From positions 1-49,806 of the forward strand of contig JAJEDI010000040.1 of the NCBI GenBank assembly GCA_022821585.1: a stretch of DNA of 49,806 bases, written 5' to 3'. Shown one piece after another: positions 1 through 8,663 of this stretch (within the stretch, counting starts at the first letter, position 1; each line of letters begins with the position of its first letter). The DNA is from Caldilineaceae bacterium. GTDB lineage: Bacteria; Chloroflexota; Anaerolineae; Caldilineales; Caldilineaceae. A program made the translations under genes and the position numbers. Under the pieces are notes generated by a model. That model made no database searches. It was not told where the DNA came from and saw only the letters and a program-made list of their open reading frames with translations.

Positions 1-274
1 AAGCAATCCGGGATGCGCTGGTCTCGTCTCGGCGCTCAAGCTATGCTCGCTCTGCGCTCAACACTACTTAGCCAGCACCAACTCAACCCTCTTGCTCTCC
101 TTGGCCTTACCTGACCCAGCAAACAATTTGGGATGCACCCGGCGGGTGGTCCAGATGGACTGCTGACAGGAGGTAGGGTAGACTTGATGGCTGAGTGCGA
201 TGACCGTTTGCGGGCAGTGTGCAGCAGGCGCGGACTGCTTTCGATGATCCACCGATTTCGGGAGATCCACCATC

Positions 275-1075
275 ATGTATTCAGTACTGGCCGTCGATTT
301 AGACGACACGCTTCTGGAAGATTCCACGACGATATCGGCGCGCACGATGGCTGCGTTGGACAGCTGGCAGGCGCTGGGACGCCGGATCGTGGTTGCGACG
401 GGACGCCCGCCGCGTTCGGCGAAGATGGTCGACCCTTTTCTGAACGACTTTCCGATGATCTGCTACAACGGCGCGTGGATCGAACTGCAGGGCAACGTTC
501 TGTTTCAGGCGACGATACCGGTAGAGGACGCCCGCCAGATCGTCGGCGCGATCCAGAGTGGAGCGCCCGATTGCCGATTGGGGGTTGAAATCGACGATAC
601 GCTTTATGTTAACCGGGGGGTGGAGTGGACCGGGGCCCATATTGTCAGCGACGTGCTGGCGCATACGGACCGTCCGGCGGCCAAGATCCTGACTTCGCTG
701 GAGGAGCTGGATGCGGCGCAGCCGCAGTCGTTGAACGGGCAGGCGGTTGTGGGGAAGCCGTCGGAGGCGTTGCTGCAGGGGCTGCCGGCGACGAGCCGTG
801 CGCTGATATCGCCAAAGTATGATCTGGTCCAGGTGATTCCACGGGGTACGTCGAAGGCGGCGGCGCTGGGCTGGCTGCTGGAGCGGTGGGACGTTGGGAT
901 GGAGGCGGTGATCTCGTTCGGCGATGACGTGAATGACGTGGAGATGGTGGCGGAGGCGGGGTTGGGTGTGGCGATGTCGAACGCGGTGCCGGAGGTGAAG
1001 GCGGCGGCGGACCGGATGACGGTGAGCAATAAGGAGGATGGGGTGGCGGTTGTGCTGGAGGAGTTTTTGGGTTGA
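275..1075 (+). CDS. HAD-superfamily Cof-type phosphatase
   Basis: Soluble 266-residue hydrolase of the Cof/YidA-like (HAD type IIB) family, which dephosphorylates sugar phosphates and similar small metabolites with Mg2+. HAD motif I is seen at residues 8-12 (DLDDT, nucleophile Asp8 and Asp10), motif II at the ATGRP loop near residue 42, and motif IV as GDDVNDVEM near residue 217, followed by the typical AMSNA segment near residue 233. Length matches the family. The ATG at 275 is preceded by GGAGA at a suitable distance. It stands alone, about 300 bp before an antitoxin-toxin pair. Substrate cannot be predicted from sequence. Family assignment is firm; the physiological role is not known. Confidence 0.9.
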   Translation: MYSVLAVDLDDTLLEDSTTISARTMAALDSWQALGRRIVVATGRPPRSAKMVDPFLNDFPMICYNGAWIELQGNVLFQATIPVEDARQIVGAIQSGAPDCRLGVEIDDTLYVNRGVEWTGAHIVSDVLAHTDRPAAKILTSLEELDAAQPQSLNGQAVVGKPSEALLQGLPATSRALISPKYDLVQVIPRGTSKAAALGWLLERWDVGMEAVISFGDDVNDVEMVAEAGLGVAMSNAVPEVKAAADRMTVSNKEDGVAVVLEEFLG

Positions 1076-1310
1076 GTGCCAAAGGGCTCAATTGCCCTTC
1101 AGTACGTTCCAGGCGTATGTTGCCTGGTCGGGTTATCAGTCCAGAATTGAAGAATGGGATTGGCCCCCAGAAGCGGAATCTCACTTCGCCTATCAACAGG
1201 CTCCAGATTCGGTTTCATTCAGAGTTAATCTTTCCGGCATTCGGGGTAATTGTTCGGAGTTAAGCGGAAACTCGATTCAGTTCTGGCGCTCACGGGGCCT
1301 CGAGAATGGA

Positions 1311-1340
1311 TTGACCGTAAGACGCCTTTCAGGTTATGAT
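1311..1340 (+). promoter_or_regulatory. Sigma-70-type promoter of the AbrB/PIN pair
   Basis: TTGACC at 1311-1316 and TATGAT at 1335-1340 are separated by 18 bp, giving 5/6 matches to each consensus hexamer. The predicted start near 1347 leaves a short leader with AGAGGAA just before the ATG at 1374. Nothing else is seen in the 1076-1373 gap. Confidence 0.6.
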
Positions 1341-1373
1341 TAGAGGCATTCTTACGTTCAAATAGAGGAATCC

Positions 1374-1589
1374 ATGCGCATATCCAAACGAGGGCAAATT
1401 ACCATTCCCAAACAGTTGAGAGACCAATTCGGTCTTTATGCGGATGCGGAAGTTGAGATCACAGCGACCGCACGGGGACTGCTTATCCAGAAACAGACCG
1501 AGGAGCAGCACCCGGTTGACCGTGTCTGCGGGATCCTTGATGGAATCTTAGACGTAGACAAGTACCTGGAGGAGATCAGGGGTAGGTGA
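1374..1589 (+). CDS. AbrB/MazE-type swapped-hairpin antitoxin
   Basis: Small 71-residue protein whose first 45 residues form a SpoVT/AbrB DNA-binding hairpin: RISKRGQITIPKQLRDQFGL is the diagnostic pattern (strand, KGQITIP-like turn, LR..FGL helix). The remaining acidic tail probably wraps the toxin. In the family these proteins neutralise a PIN ribonuclease and repress their own operon by binding the promoter. The start ATG has AGAGGAA upstream. Its stop overlaps the toxin start by 4 bp (GTGA), so the two are translationally coupled. A VapB role is inferred from this arrangement; symbol left blank because the family name is generic. Confidence 0.88.
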   Translation: MRISKRGQITIPKQLRDQFGLYADAEVEITATARGLLIQKQTEEQHPVDRVCGILDGILDVDKYLEEIRGR

Positions 1590-1981
1590 TCACCTCGGTC
1601 GATACCAACGTCCTTTTGGACGTTTTTGTATCTCAGGCGCCGGACCATGCGCAGTCAGTGGACTGGTTACGCGCCGCCTACGATAGAGGAGCCCTGCTTG
1701 TCTGCGACATTGTCTATGCGGAACTGGTTCCGGCATTCGGCGAGCGGGCCGCCCTGAACAGGGCTTTGCAGGAGATCGGCGTCACTCTCTCCCCAATCAA
1801 TAGGGACATTGCCTGGGAAGCCGGAACACGCTGGATGCGGTACCGCCGGGCTGGCGGGCCACGCAAACGAATCATCACCGACTTTCTTATCGGCGCCCAC
1901 GCAATCGTCTCGGCCGACGTCTTCCTCACTCGGGACCGCGGCTTCTACACCACCTACTTTCCGGAACTGAAGAGTCTCTGA
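1586..1981 (+). CDS. PIN-domain ribonuclease toxin (VapC-like)
   Basis: 131-residue PIN domain. The first acidic residue lies in the N-terminal strand (SVDTNVLLD, Asp6), a second acid is in the YAELVPAF helix near residue 43, and the C-terminal half has ITDFLIGAHA and FLTRDRGFY with the remaining Asp residues, followed by the usual short YFPEL tail. PIN toxins are Mg2+-dependent RNases, often cutting tRNA or rRNA. It begins with GTG inside the antitoxin stop codon, which makes the pair a type II toxin-antitoxin module. All four acidic positions appear present, so the enzyme is likely active. The RNA target is unknown. Confidence 0.9.
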   Translation: MITSVDTNVLLDVFVSQAPDHAQSVDWLRAAYDRGALLVCDIVYAELVPAFGERAALNRALQEIGVTLSPINRDIAWEAGTRWMRYRRAGGPRKRIITDFLIGAHAIVSADVFLTRDRGFYTTYFPELKSL

Positions 1982-2112
1982 TCGGCAACATGTAGGATTC
2001 CGCCACTTGCCGGACTGACGAGGCTGGTTCTCATCGCCGCACAGCCCCGACATAACCTCGCCCGAACCTGCCTTGGGCGCTATAGACAGATCACGAATCC
2101 TTCAAACAGAGC

Positions 2113-2142
2113 TTTCCCTCGCAGCATCCCACATGCTAGACT
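2113..2142 (+). promoter_or_regulatory. Candidate extended -10 promoter of the liv cluster
   Basis: TGCTAGACT ends at 2142 (extended -10), with a weak -35 TTTCCC at 2113-2118 and 18-bp spacing. The same TGCTAGACT string occurs before bactofilin at 47986-47994. Tentative. Confidence 0.35.
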
Positions 2143-2229
2143 TTAGTACCCCTTTTCTAGTCAAGAGTGCCTCATTCGAAAGAATCTGCTTTGGCAAGGT
2201 GGCGCAGCGAATATGCCGAAACACTCTCC

Positions 2230-3000
2230 ATGAACCCTAAGGATATCTTGAAGGTTGAGGGCGTCAGTCTCTCATTTGGCGGTACGACTGTGCTGGACCG
2301 GGTCGACTTTGATGTGCAGACGGGCGAGATTCGGGCTATTATCGGGCCGAATGGCGCGGGGAAGACGTCGATGCTCAACTGCATCAGCGGATTCTACCGG
2401 CCGCAGCAGGGCAGGCTACTCTTTGAAGGCGAGCATGACCTGACCGGCGCCAAGAGGGTGGCGCAGCTGGGTATCGCCCGCACTTTCCAGAATATCGGTC
2501 TGTATACTTATCTGAGCGCGCTGGACAATCTGATGGCGGCGCGGCATATACACATGCGCCAGAATATGGTGGCGAGCGCGCTGTATTGGGGCTTTGCGCG
2601 CAAGGAGGAGGCGCGGCACCGGGCGGTGGTGGAGGAGCTGATCGACTTTCTGGAGATCCAGCACATCCGCAAGATGATGGTGGGGGCGCTGCCGTACGGT
2701 CTGCGGAAAAGGGTGGAGCTGGGGCGGGCGCTGGCGCTGGAGCCGAAGCTGCTGCTGCTGGATGAACCGATGGCGGGGATGAATACTGAGGAGAAGGAGG
2801 ACATGGCCCGCTTTATCCTGGACATTCATATACGGCGGGGGGTGACGATTATCCTGGTCGAACATGATATGACGCTGGTAATGGATATTGCGGACCGCAT
2901 CGTGGTGCTTGATTTCGGCACGAAGATCGCCGACGGCAGACCGGAGGAGATCGGGCGCGATCCGGAGGTGATACGCGCCTATTTGGGACAGGCGAGTTAG
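2230..3000 (+). CDS. livG: Branched-chain amino acid-type ABC importer ATPase LivG
   Basis: Cytoplasmic ATPase that, with LivF, powers the LivHM channel. From the ATG at 2230 the protein is 256 residues: Walker A GPNGAGKT at 39-46, Q-loop in ARTFQNIGLY, a degenerate LivG-type signature (LPYGLRKRVELGRAL in place of LSGGQ), Walker B LLLLDEPMAGM and the switch His in VEHDM. The long insertion after the Q-loop (AARHIHMRQNMVASALYWG) is typical of LivG. An in-frame GTG at 2167 would add 21 residues with no family similarity, so the internal ATG is preferred. The stop codon abuts the ATG of the ligase gene at 3001. Substrate class is inferred from family; such systems also carry aromatic acids, amides or urea. 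Confidence 0.93.
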   Translation: MNPKDILKVEGVSLSFGGTTVLDRVDFDVQTGEIRAIIGPNGAGKTSMLNCISGFYRPQQGRLLFEGEHDLTGAKRVAQLGIARTFQNIGLYTYLSALDNLMAARHIHMRQNMVASALYWGFARKEEARHRAVVEELIDFLEIQHIRKMMVGALPYGLRKRVELGRALALEPKLLLLDEPMAGMNTEEKEDMARFILDIHIRRGVTIILVEHDMTLVMDIADRIVVLDFGTKIADGRPEEIGRDPEVIRAYLGQAS

Positions 3001-4929
3001 ATGGCCGAGAGAGACCGCTTGGAGACAGTACCACAGCATTTTCTGCGACAGGTGGAGGCGCGCGGGGCGGGCGAGGTTGCGCTGCGGCAGAAGGAGTTCG
3101 GCATCTGGCGGGAGTTCAGCTGGCAGGAGTCGTGCGAGCAGGTGCGGAATTTCGGGCTGGGTCTGCGGGCATTAGGGCTGGCGCGCGGCGATCACGTTGC
3201 CACGATCGGGGACAACGACCGGCAGTATCTGTGGGCTTATCTGGGGCTGCAGGCGGTGGGCGGGGTGCAGGTGGGGCTGTTCACGGACGCGACGGCGGAA
3301 GAGGCGGCCTATATCATCGACCACAGCGACGCCCGCTTTGTGCTGGCGCAGGACCAGGAACAGGTGGACAAGATGCTGGCCATTCGGGAGCAGATTCCCA
3401 AGGTTGAGCGGGTTGTCTATTGGGATGAACGGGGGCTGTGGGAGTACGAGGACCCCTGGCTCGCGAACTACGAGGAATTATGCGGGCGGGGTGAGGCGCT
3501 GGCGGCCGAGGAGCCGTCTCGTTTTGAGGAGGAGGTGGCGCAGGGGCGCGGCAGTGACCTGGCGATACTATGCTACACGTCGGGGACGACGGGCCGCCCC
3601 AAGGGCGCGATGCTGAGCCACGAGAATGTTCTGCGATCCAACGATGCCTTCGTTCAGGTAGATACGCTTTACGACAGCGACAACCATGTCAGCCTGCTGC
3701 CGCTGGGTTGGATTGCGGAGCACGCGTGGGGGGTTGCGCCGCATTGCGTGCACGGCATGGTCATGAACTTCCCGGAAAGTCTGGAGACGGTGCGGGAGAA
3801 TTTACGGGAGATCGCGCCGCAGCGGGTCCTATACAACTCGCGGCTGTGGGACGCGCTGCTGGGGACGATCCAGGTGCGGATGGCGGAGTCGTCGTGGGTG
3901 AATCGCAAGCTGTATGAGCTCTTCGTGCCTATCGGCCAGAGGCTGGCGGACAGGAAGCTGGCGGGCGAGGCGGTGCCGCCGGGTTTGCGGATGGCCTACC
4001 GTATCGGCGACTGGTGTCTTTTTCATCCGCTGCGCGATAAATTGGGTTTTACCAAGCTGCGGGCCGCGTATACGGCGGGGGGCGCGCTGAGCCCGGATGC
4101 GATGCGATTTTTTCATGCGCTGGGCATCAACCTGAAACAGATATACGGATTAACTGAGGTGACTGGAAGTGGTACAATTCATTGGGACGGCGACATCAAG
4201 TTTGCGAGCGTCGGCCGTCCCGGGGGCGGCGTCTCGGTACGCACGGATGAGGACGGGGAGATCCAGATTGGCGGGCCGACGGTGTTCCAAGGCTATTACA
4301 ACAATGCGGAGGCGACGACGGAGGCGATCGTTGAGGAGAATGGGACGCGCTGGTTCCGCACGGGGGACGCAGGCCACATTGACGAGGACGGCCACCTGAT
4401 CTATCTGGACCGGATGAAGGATATGATCACGCTGGCCAACGGAGAGCGCTACGCGCCGCAGTTCATCGAGGGACGGCTGAAGTTCAGCGCGTACATTCTG
4501 GACGTGATGGCGGTGGGCGGGCCGGCGCAGGATTACGTTACGGCGCTGGTGATCATCAATTTCGACAATGTGGGCAGCTGGGCGGAGAGGCAGGGCATCG
4601 CGTTCACGACGTTCGCCGATCTTGCGCAGAAAGCCGAGGTCAGCGAGTTGATACGGCAGACGGTGGACGGCGTGAACGCGGAGATGCCGCCGTCGAGCAA
4701 GGTGCGGCGGTTTGTGCTGCTGCACAAGGAGTTTGACGCGGACGAGTCCGAGATGACGCGCTCGCGCAAGCTGCGTCGCGACGTCCTGTACAGGCGCTTT
4801 GCCGAGATGATCGAGGCGATGTATGCGGGACGGGAGCGGATTCACGTGCAGACGCCGGTGCGTTACCAGGACGGGAGCGAGGGCGTGATTGAGACGGATT
4901 TGAGAATCGTGGACTGCAGAAGTCAGTAG
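3001..4929 (+). CDS. AMP-forming acyl-CoA synthetase, long-chain type
   Basis: 642-residue member of the ANL adenylate-forming family, closest in layout to long-chain fatty acyl-CoA ligases. The P-loop YTSGTTGRPKG starts at residue 192, a YGLTEVTGSG A5 motif lies near 381, the hinge RTGDAGHIDEDG near 456, and YLDRMKDMI near 470. It would activate a carboxylic acid with ATP and load it on CoA. It begins directly after the livG stop and sits inside an importer cluster, so it probably activates the imported acid or a breakdown product. Its last codons (RSQ, stop) lie within the first units of a 7-bp tandem repeat at 4919-4957, suggesting the repeat reshaped the C-terminus. Substrate unknown. Confidence 0.88.
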   Translation: MAERDRLETVPQHFLRQVEARGAGEVALRQKEFGIWREFSWQESCEQVRNFGLGLRALGLARGDHVATIGDNDRQYLWAYLGLQAVGGVQVGLFTDATAEEAAYIIDHSDARFVLAQDQEQVDKMLAIREQIPKVERVVYWDERGLWEYEDPWLANYEELCGRGEALAAEEPSRFEEEVAQGRGSDLAILCYTSGTTGRPKGAMLSHENVLRSNDAFVQVDTLYDSDNHVSLLPLGWIAEHAWGVAPHCVHGMVMNFPESLETVRENLREIAPQRVLYNSRLWDALLGTIQVRMAESSWVNRKLYELFVPIGQRLADRKLAGEAVPPGLRMAYRIGDWCLFHPLRDKLGFTKLRAAYTAGGALSPDAMRFFHALGINLKQIYGLTEVTGSGTIHWDGDIKFASVGRPGGGVSVRTDEDGEIQIGGPTVFQGYYNNAEATTEAIVEENGTRWFRTGDAGHIDEDGHLIYLDRMKDMITLANGERYAPQFIEGRLKFSAYILDVMAVGGPAQDYVTALVIINFDNVGSWAERQGIAFTTFADLAQKAEVSELIRQTVDGVNAEMPPSSKVRRFVLLHKEFDADESEMTRSRKLRRDVLYRRFAEMIEAMYAGRERIHVQTPVRYQDGSEGVIETDLRIVDCRSQ

Positions 4930-4957
4930 TCAGTGGTCAGTGGTCAGTGGTCAGTCA
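4919..4957. repeat. Heptanucleotide tandem array (RGTCAGT), 5 units
   Basis: Five consecutive 7-bp units, two AGTCAGT then three GGTCAGT, overlapping the stop codon of the acyl-CoA synthetase gene. A longer array of the same unit lies at 9469-9556. The remaining gap to 5125 also holds GGCGG-TGG-CCGCC, a small inverted repeat near 4980, and no gene. Confidence 0.85.
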
Positions 4958-5125
4958 TTACCGCGAGCCTTCAGAGTCGGGCGGTGGCCGCCGGTTTGGC
5001 TGGGGACTGATGGCGTTCTTACAGTCGTATTGGGCGTAGAGCTTCCGACGGAAGTCGACCGAATTCGGGGGACGATTTCACGAGATTGCCTTGTGTCTAT
5101 CTCTCACTAGATTTCAGGAAGTGGA

Positions 5126-6064
5126 ATGAATTGGTCACTGGTGCCGCAACAGTTTGTTACGGGGATACTGAACGGCGGGACGATCGGTCTGATCGCGTTG
5201 GGGATTGTGCTGATCTACAAGTCGTCGGAGGTGTTCAACTTCGCGCACGGGCACCTGGTGATGTTTGGGGCGTTTCTGACGTGGTGGTTCACGGGCGGCG
5301 GGGCGGAGCCGGGCGCGGGGCTGGTCGATTTGCCGCTGTGGGGGGCACTGATCGCGGCACTGATCGCGTCGTTGGGACTTGGTCTTGTGATTGAGCGCTT
5401 TGCGCTGCGGCCGATGACCGGGCAGCCGCTGCTGGCGATCATGCTGATGACGTTGGGGCTGGCGCAGCTGTTTGAAGGGGTCACTGCCATTCTCTTCGGC
5501 GTACAGTTGAAGAGCGATTTCCCGGCGCCGTTTTCGCCCAGCGACGTGTTGATCATTCCCTTTCCCGGCGCGTTTGGCGACGCGATCCGGCTGAAGTATA
5601 CGCTGGTGGCAACATTTGTGGTGGCGACCCTGGCCGCAGTTGTGTTCATCTGGTTTTTCAACAGCACAAAGACGGGGCTGGCGATGCGGGCGACGGCGGA
5701 GGACCATGAGGTGGCGCGCTCGGTGGGCATCAGGGTCAGGCGCGTCTTCGGGCTTTCGTGGGGTATCGCGGGGGTGATTGCGACGCTTGGGGGTGTGCTG
5801 CTGGCGACGGTCAGCGGTGTGAGTCTGAACCTGTCGACGGTGGCGCTGATCGCGTTTCCGGCGATTCTGCTGGGCGGGCTGGAGTCGCTGGGGGGCGCGT
5901 TGTTGGGGGGGTTCGCGATTGGCCTGGTGCAGGCACTGGTGCAGGCTTCGCGATTGATCGAGGTGCGGAATTCTTCCGAAATCGCGCCTTACCTTTTGCT
6001 GCTGGTGGTGCTGCTGATCCGGCCGGAGGGGTTGTTCGGGCAGAAGAGGATCGAGAGGATTTAG
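5126..6064 (+). CDS. livH: Branched-chain amino acid-type ABC importer permease LivH
   Basis: Integral membrane permease of 312 residues, the usual LivH length. It opens with the typical LivH N-terminus (GTIGLIALGIVLIYKSSEVF, NFAHG) and shows about eight hydrophobic segments. The cytoplasmic loop contacting the ATPases is seen as GLAMRATAEDHEVARSVGI, and the C-terminus ends in LLLIRPEGLFGQK, both hallmarks. The ATG has AGGAAG upstream. A 196-bp gap with repeats separates it from the ligase, so it may have its own promoter, while livM follows after 3 bp. Pairs with LivM to form the translocation pore. Confidence 0.93.
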   Translation: MNWSLVPQQFVTGILNGGTIGLIALGIVLIYKSSEVFNFAHGHLVMFGAFLTWWFTGGGAEPGAGLVDLPLWGALIAALIASLGLGLVIERFALRPMTGQPLLAIMLMTLGLAQLFEGVTAILFGVQLKSDFPAPFSPSDVLIIPFPGAFGDAIRLKYTLVATFVVATLAAVVFIWFFNSTKTGLAMRATAEDHEVARSVGIRVRRVFGLSWGIAGVIATLGGVLLATVSGVSLNLSTVALIAFPAILLGGLESLGGALLGGFAIGLVQALVQASRLIEVRNSSEIAPYLLLLVVLLIRPEGLFGQKRIERI

Positions 6065-6067
6065 CCG

Positions 6068-7135
6068 GTGGCGATGCTGCGCCCTGCGGGGGACTTCGAC
6101 CGCTCCTATGAACAGGACATGGCGCTGCTGCGCCAGCCCTGGCACTACTGGTTGCTCGGAATCGGCCTGCTGGCGGCGTTCACTCTGCCTCTGTGGGGCG
6201 ACGCCTATCTGGTCGCCACTGCCAATCAGATCGCGTATACGGTCATTGCAGTGCAGGGACTGAACATCCTGACCGGATACACGGGGCAGATCTCATTGAG
6301 CCAAGCGGCCTTCATGCTGGTGGGCGGGTATGCGTCGGCGCTGCTGGTGATTCACGCGGGTCTGTCTTTCTTCATTGCGCTGCCGCTGGCTGCGCTGGCG
6401 GCGGGGGCGATCGGTCTGATTTTCGGGCTGGCGAGTTTGCGGGTCAAGGGGTTTTATCTGGCCTTTGCGACGCTGGCGGCGCAGTTCATTATCCCGTGGC
6501 TGAGCCGGCATACGTTCAAAGAGTATTTGGGCGGGACGAACGGCGCGATCGAGGTGCCGCTGCCACAGCTGGGCGGTGTGAACTTCGGGGAGGTCAGCAA
6601 CTATTTTTACATCTCGCTGTTCGTACTGTTGATTACGACTATCCTGATGTTCAATATCTCGCGCACGCGGTTGGGGCGGGCGTTTGTGAGTGTGCGGGAC
6701 AACGACCTGGCGGCGGAGTTGCTGGGGGTCAATCTTTTCACGTACAAGCTGCGGGCGTTTTTCATTGCGGCGATGCTGGCGGGGGTGGCGGGGGCGATCA
6801 AGGCGCACAGCCAGCGGGGCGTCGGCACCGAGTTCGGTTACAGCCTGAACGAATCGATCATATTCCTGGGGATGCTGGTGATTGGCGGCCTGGGTACGAA
6901 TCTGGGACCGTTTCTGGGCGTTGCTTTCATCATTTTGATGGAAGACTTTTCTGACCTTCTGGGCGGGGTGCTGGCCGCGGCCTTTCCTGAACTTGCGGAC
7001 CAGCTATTGACCTCATTCCGCCCGATCTTTTTCGGCGTGGCGCTGATGCTCTTTCTTATCTATGAACCGCGCGGCCTTGCGCACCGCTGGCAGCTTGTGC
7101 GAGCAGGCTGGCGGCTGCGTCCATTTGCACGTTGA
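6068..7135 (+). CDS. livM: Branched-chain amino acid-type ABC importer permease LivM
   Basis: 355-residue membrane permease, second half of the LivHM pore. Visible hallmarks are NILTGYTGQISLSQAAFM near residue 61, LRVKGFYLAFATLA, and the ATPase-contact loop TRLGRAFVSVRDNDLAAELLGV with YKLRAFFIAAMLAGVAGA. Around nine to ten hydrophobic segments are present. The GTG at 6068 lies 3 bp after the livH stop and has GAGAGGA upstream; an ATG two codons later is an alternative. It is followed by the substrate-binding protein gene. The C-terminal hydrophilic tail is ordinary for the family. Confidence 0.93.
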   Translation: MAMLRPAGDFDRSYEQDMALLRQPWHYWLLGIGLLAAFTLPLWGDAYLVATANQIAYTVIAVQGLNILTGYTGQISLSQAAFMLVGGYASALLVIHAGLSFFIALPLAALAAGAIGLIFGLASLRVKGFYLAFATLAAQFIIPWLSRHTFKEYLGGTNGAIEVPLPQLGGVNFGEVSNYFYISLFVLLITTILMFNISRTRLGRAFVSVRDNDLAAELLGVNLFTYKLRAFFIAAMLAGVAGAIKAHSQRGVGTEFGYSLNESIIFLGMLVIGGLGTNLGPFLGVAFIILMEDFSDLLGGVLAAAFPELADQLLTSFRPIFFGVALMLFLIYEPRGLAHRWQLVRAGWRLRPFAR

Positions 7136-7233
7136 CCGGGCGCCGTTTTTCCCAGAATCACTTTGTTGGGAGCAGGAAGGATACTACCACGAAGCCTAGG
7201 ATGAAAGACTCATTGGAGGAGGAGAGAACCCAA

Positions 7234-8598
7234 ATGAAAAAGTACCTGAACATCACCAGCATTTTGCTCGTATTCCTGTTGCTGGCGGCCTGTGCGCCGG
7301 TGCCTGCGGAAGAACCGATGGCCGCGGGGGATGGGGAGACGGAGGCAATGGAGGCGGAGGAAGCGGCGCCCCCTGAAGCGCCGATGGAGATCGCGTGCGA
7401 GAACAGTTATGAGGGAGAAAGCCTGGTCATTTACCAGCAGGCGGGGCTGACCGGACCGCTGGCAACGCTGATGGGAACGGGCTTTATCAGCGCCACGCAG
7501 GACGCTATCGATCAGATTAACGCGGAGGGCGGCGTCTGCGGTGTGATGTTGAGCGTACGCATGGAGGATACACAGTACGCTCTGGAGCAGGAAATCCAGG
7601 TCTATGAGCAGTTCCGGGCGGTGGACCCCAAGCCGTTGTTCATCACGACGGCCAACAGCGCGGCGACGGTCGCGCTTAAGGACCGCGTGGTTGAAGACGA
7701 GATCGTCAACCTGGCCACGGGGGTGCACTCGCAGTCGATTTACAACCCGCCGGACGGCTACACGGTCGGCATGGTGCCGATCTACCCGGACCAGTTTGCG
7801 GGTTTCCTGCAGTTCGTGCACAGCAACTGGGCGGATATCAAGCCTGAAGGCGCGGGAGACAGCATCACCGTCGGCGTAATCGGTTGGGCGAACGCTTTCG
7901 GGGCGGGCGCGATCACGCCGGAATCACAGGCTTTTGCCGAGTCTTTGGGAATCACCGTCTTGCCGCTTGAAGAGCAGCAGGTCAGCCCGTCCGCTGACGT
8001 TACGGGTCAGTTGCAGAACCTGCTTGTTAACGGCGCGAATGTCATTTACATGCAGGCCATATCGTTCAGTATCGTCCAGGTAATCAGTACGCTGCACGCC
8101 ATGGGTTTTTACGATCAGGTGGTGCTGGGCAGCGTGAACTGGGGCATGAACCGCGACGTGCTCAATATTCTGGGCGAAAATGCAGCGCTTGCCGCCGGCT
8201 ACTACGGAGTCTTCCCCTATCTGTGGTGGACCGACACCGATGTGCCGGGGGTGCAGATGGCGCTGGAGACATTTACGGCCAAGGGCTACCCTGAACATGA
8301 AAAGGCGTTCACGTACCTGCTTCTTTACAGCGCGATGTACGGGTTGGCGGACGTACTGACGGTGGCGTTGAACAATGTCGGTTTCGACGGCCTGAACGGG
8401 ACGGAGTACCTGAAGGCGATGCAGCAGATGGGGACGGTGAGCGCGGCCGGCGTCTTTGAGTTGAATGTGGAAGGAAGCAACCGGGCACCGAACAAGGCCC
8501 AGATCCGGCAGGCGCAGATTCTGGAGGACGGCAGTATCGACTTCGTCGTGGTCCAGGACTTCGTGACCTTGCCGGATATGCGGCCGGCAGCAGAATAG
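7234..8598 (+). CDS. livK: ABC importer substrate-binding lipoprotein, LivK-like
   Basis: 454-residue type I periplasmic-binding-fold lipoprotein that captures ligand for the LivGHMF importer. A signal peptide with lipobox LLAAC puts the lipid-anchored Cys at residue 20, followed by an acidic low-complexity linker (residues 25-50) that spaces it from the membrane. The mature part has the family pattern SATQDAIDQINAEGGVCG and a GLADVLTVAL segment near the end. The ATG at 7234 has a strong GGAGGAGGAG ribosome site; the frame is open further upstream to 7132, inside livM, without family support. A perfect 10-bp hairpin follows the stop. The ligand cannot be told; the acyl-CoA ligase in the cluster hints at an organic acid. 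Confidence 0.9.
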   Translation: MKKYLNITSILLVFLLLAACAPVPAEEPMAAGDGETEAMEAEEAAPPEAPMEIACENSYEGESLVIYQQAGLTGPLATLMGTGFISATQDAIDQINAEGGVCGVMLSVRMEDTQYALEQEIQVYEQFRAVDPKPLFITTANSAATVALKDRVVEDEIVNLATGVHSQSIYNPPDGYTVGMVPIYPDQFAGFLQFVHSNWADIKPEGAGDSITVGVIGWANAFGAGAITPESQAFAESLGITVLPLEEQQVSPSADVTGQLQNLLVNGANVIYMQAISFSIVQVISTLHAMGFYDQVVLGSVNWGMNRDVLNILGENAALAAGYYGVFPYLWWTDTDVPGVQMALETFTAKGYPEHEKAFTYLLLYSAMYGLADVLTVALNNVGFDGLNGTEYLKAMQQMGTVSAAGVFELNVEGSNRAPNKAQIRQAQILEDGSIDFVVVQDFVTLPDMRPAAE

Positions 8599-8620
8599 TC
8601 ATTCTGAAAGGACCTTAGTC

Positions 8621-8651
8621 GCCGGTGGCCGGCGGACGTGCGGCCACCGGC
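8621..8651 (+). promoter_or_regulatory. Intercistronic hairpin between livK and livF
   Basis: A perfect 10-bp inverted repeat, GCCGGTGGCC at 8621-8630 and GGCCACCGGC at 8642-8651, with an 11-nt loop, 23 nt after the livK stop. There is no T-run, so it is probably not an intrinsic terminator; a 3'-protecting or partial-attenuation role is likely. It resembles the hairpin after the sugar-binding-protein gene at 18301-18340. Confidence 0.75.
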
Positions 8652-8663
8652 GCTTTCGCGTTT

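Noticed and set aside
64..345. 93-codon minus-strand open frame at the window start
   Set aside because: No family pattern, low-complexity composition, overlaps the start of the HAD gene and lacks a ribosome site.
5135..6145. Long minus-strand frame opposite livH
   Set aside because: Rich in Arg, Gln, His and Pro, as expected for the antisense of a GC-rich membrane-protein gene; livH explains the region.
8621..8651. Rho-independent terminator after livK
   Set aside because: Strong stem but no T-run, and livF of the same importer lies just downstream.
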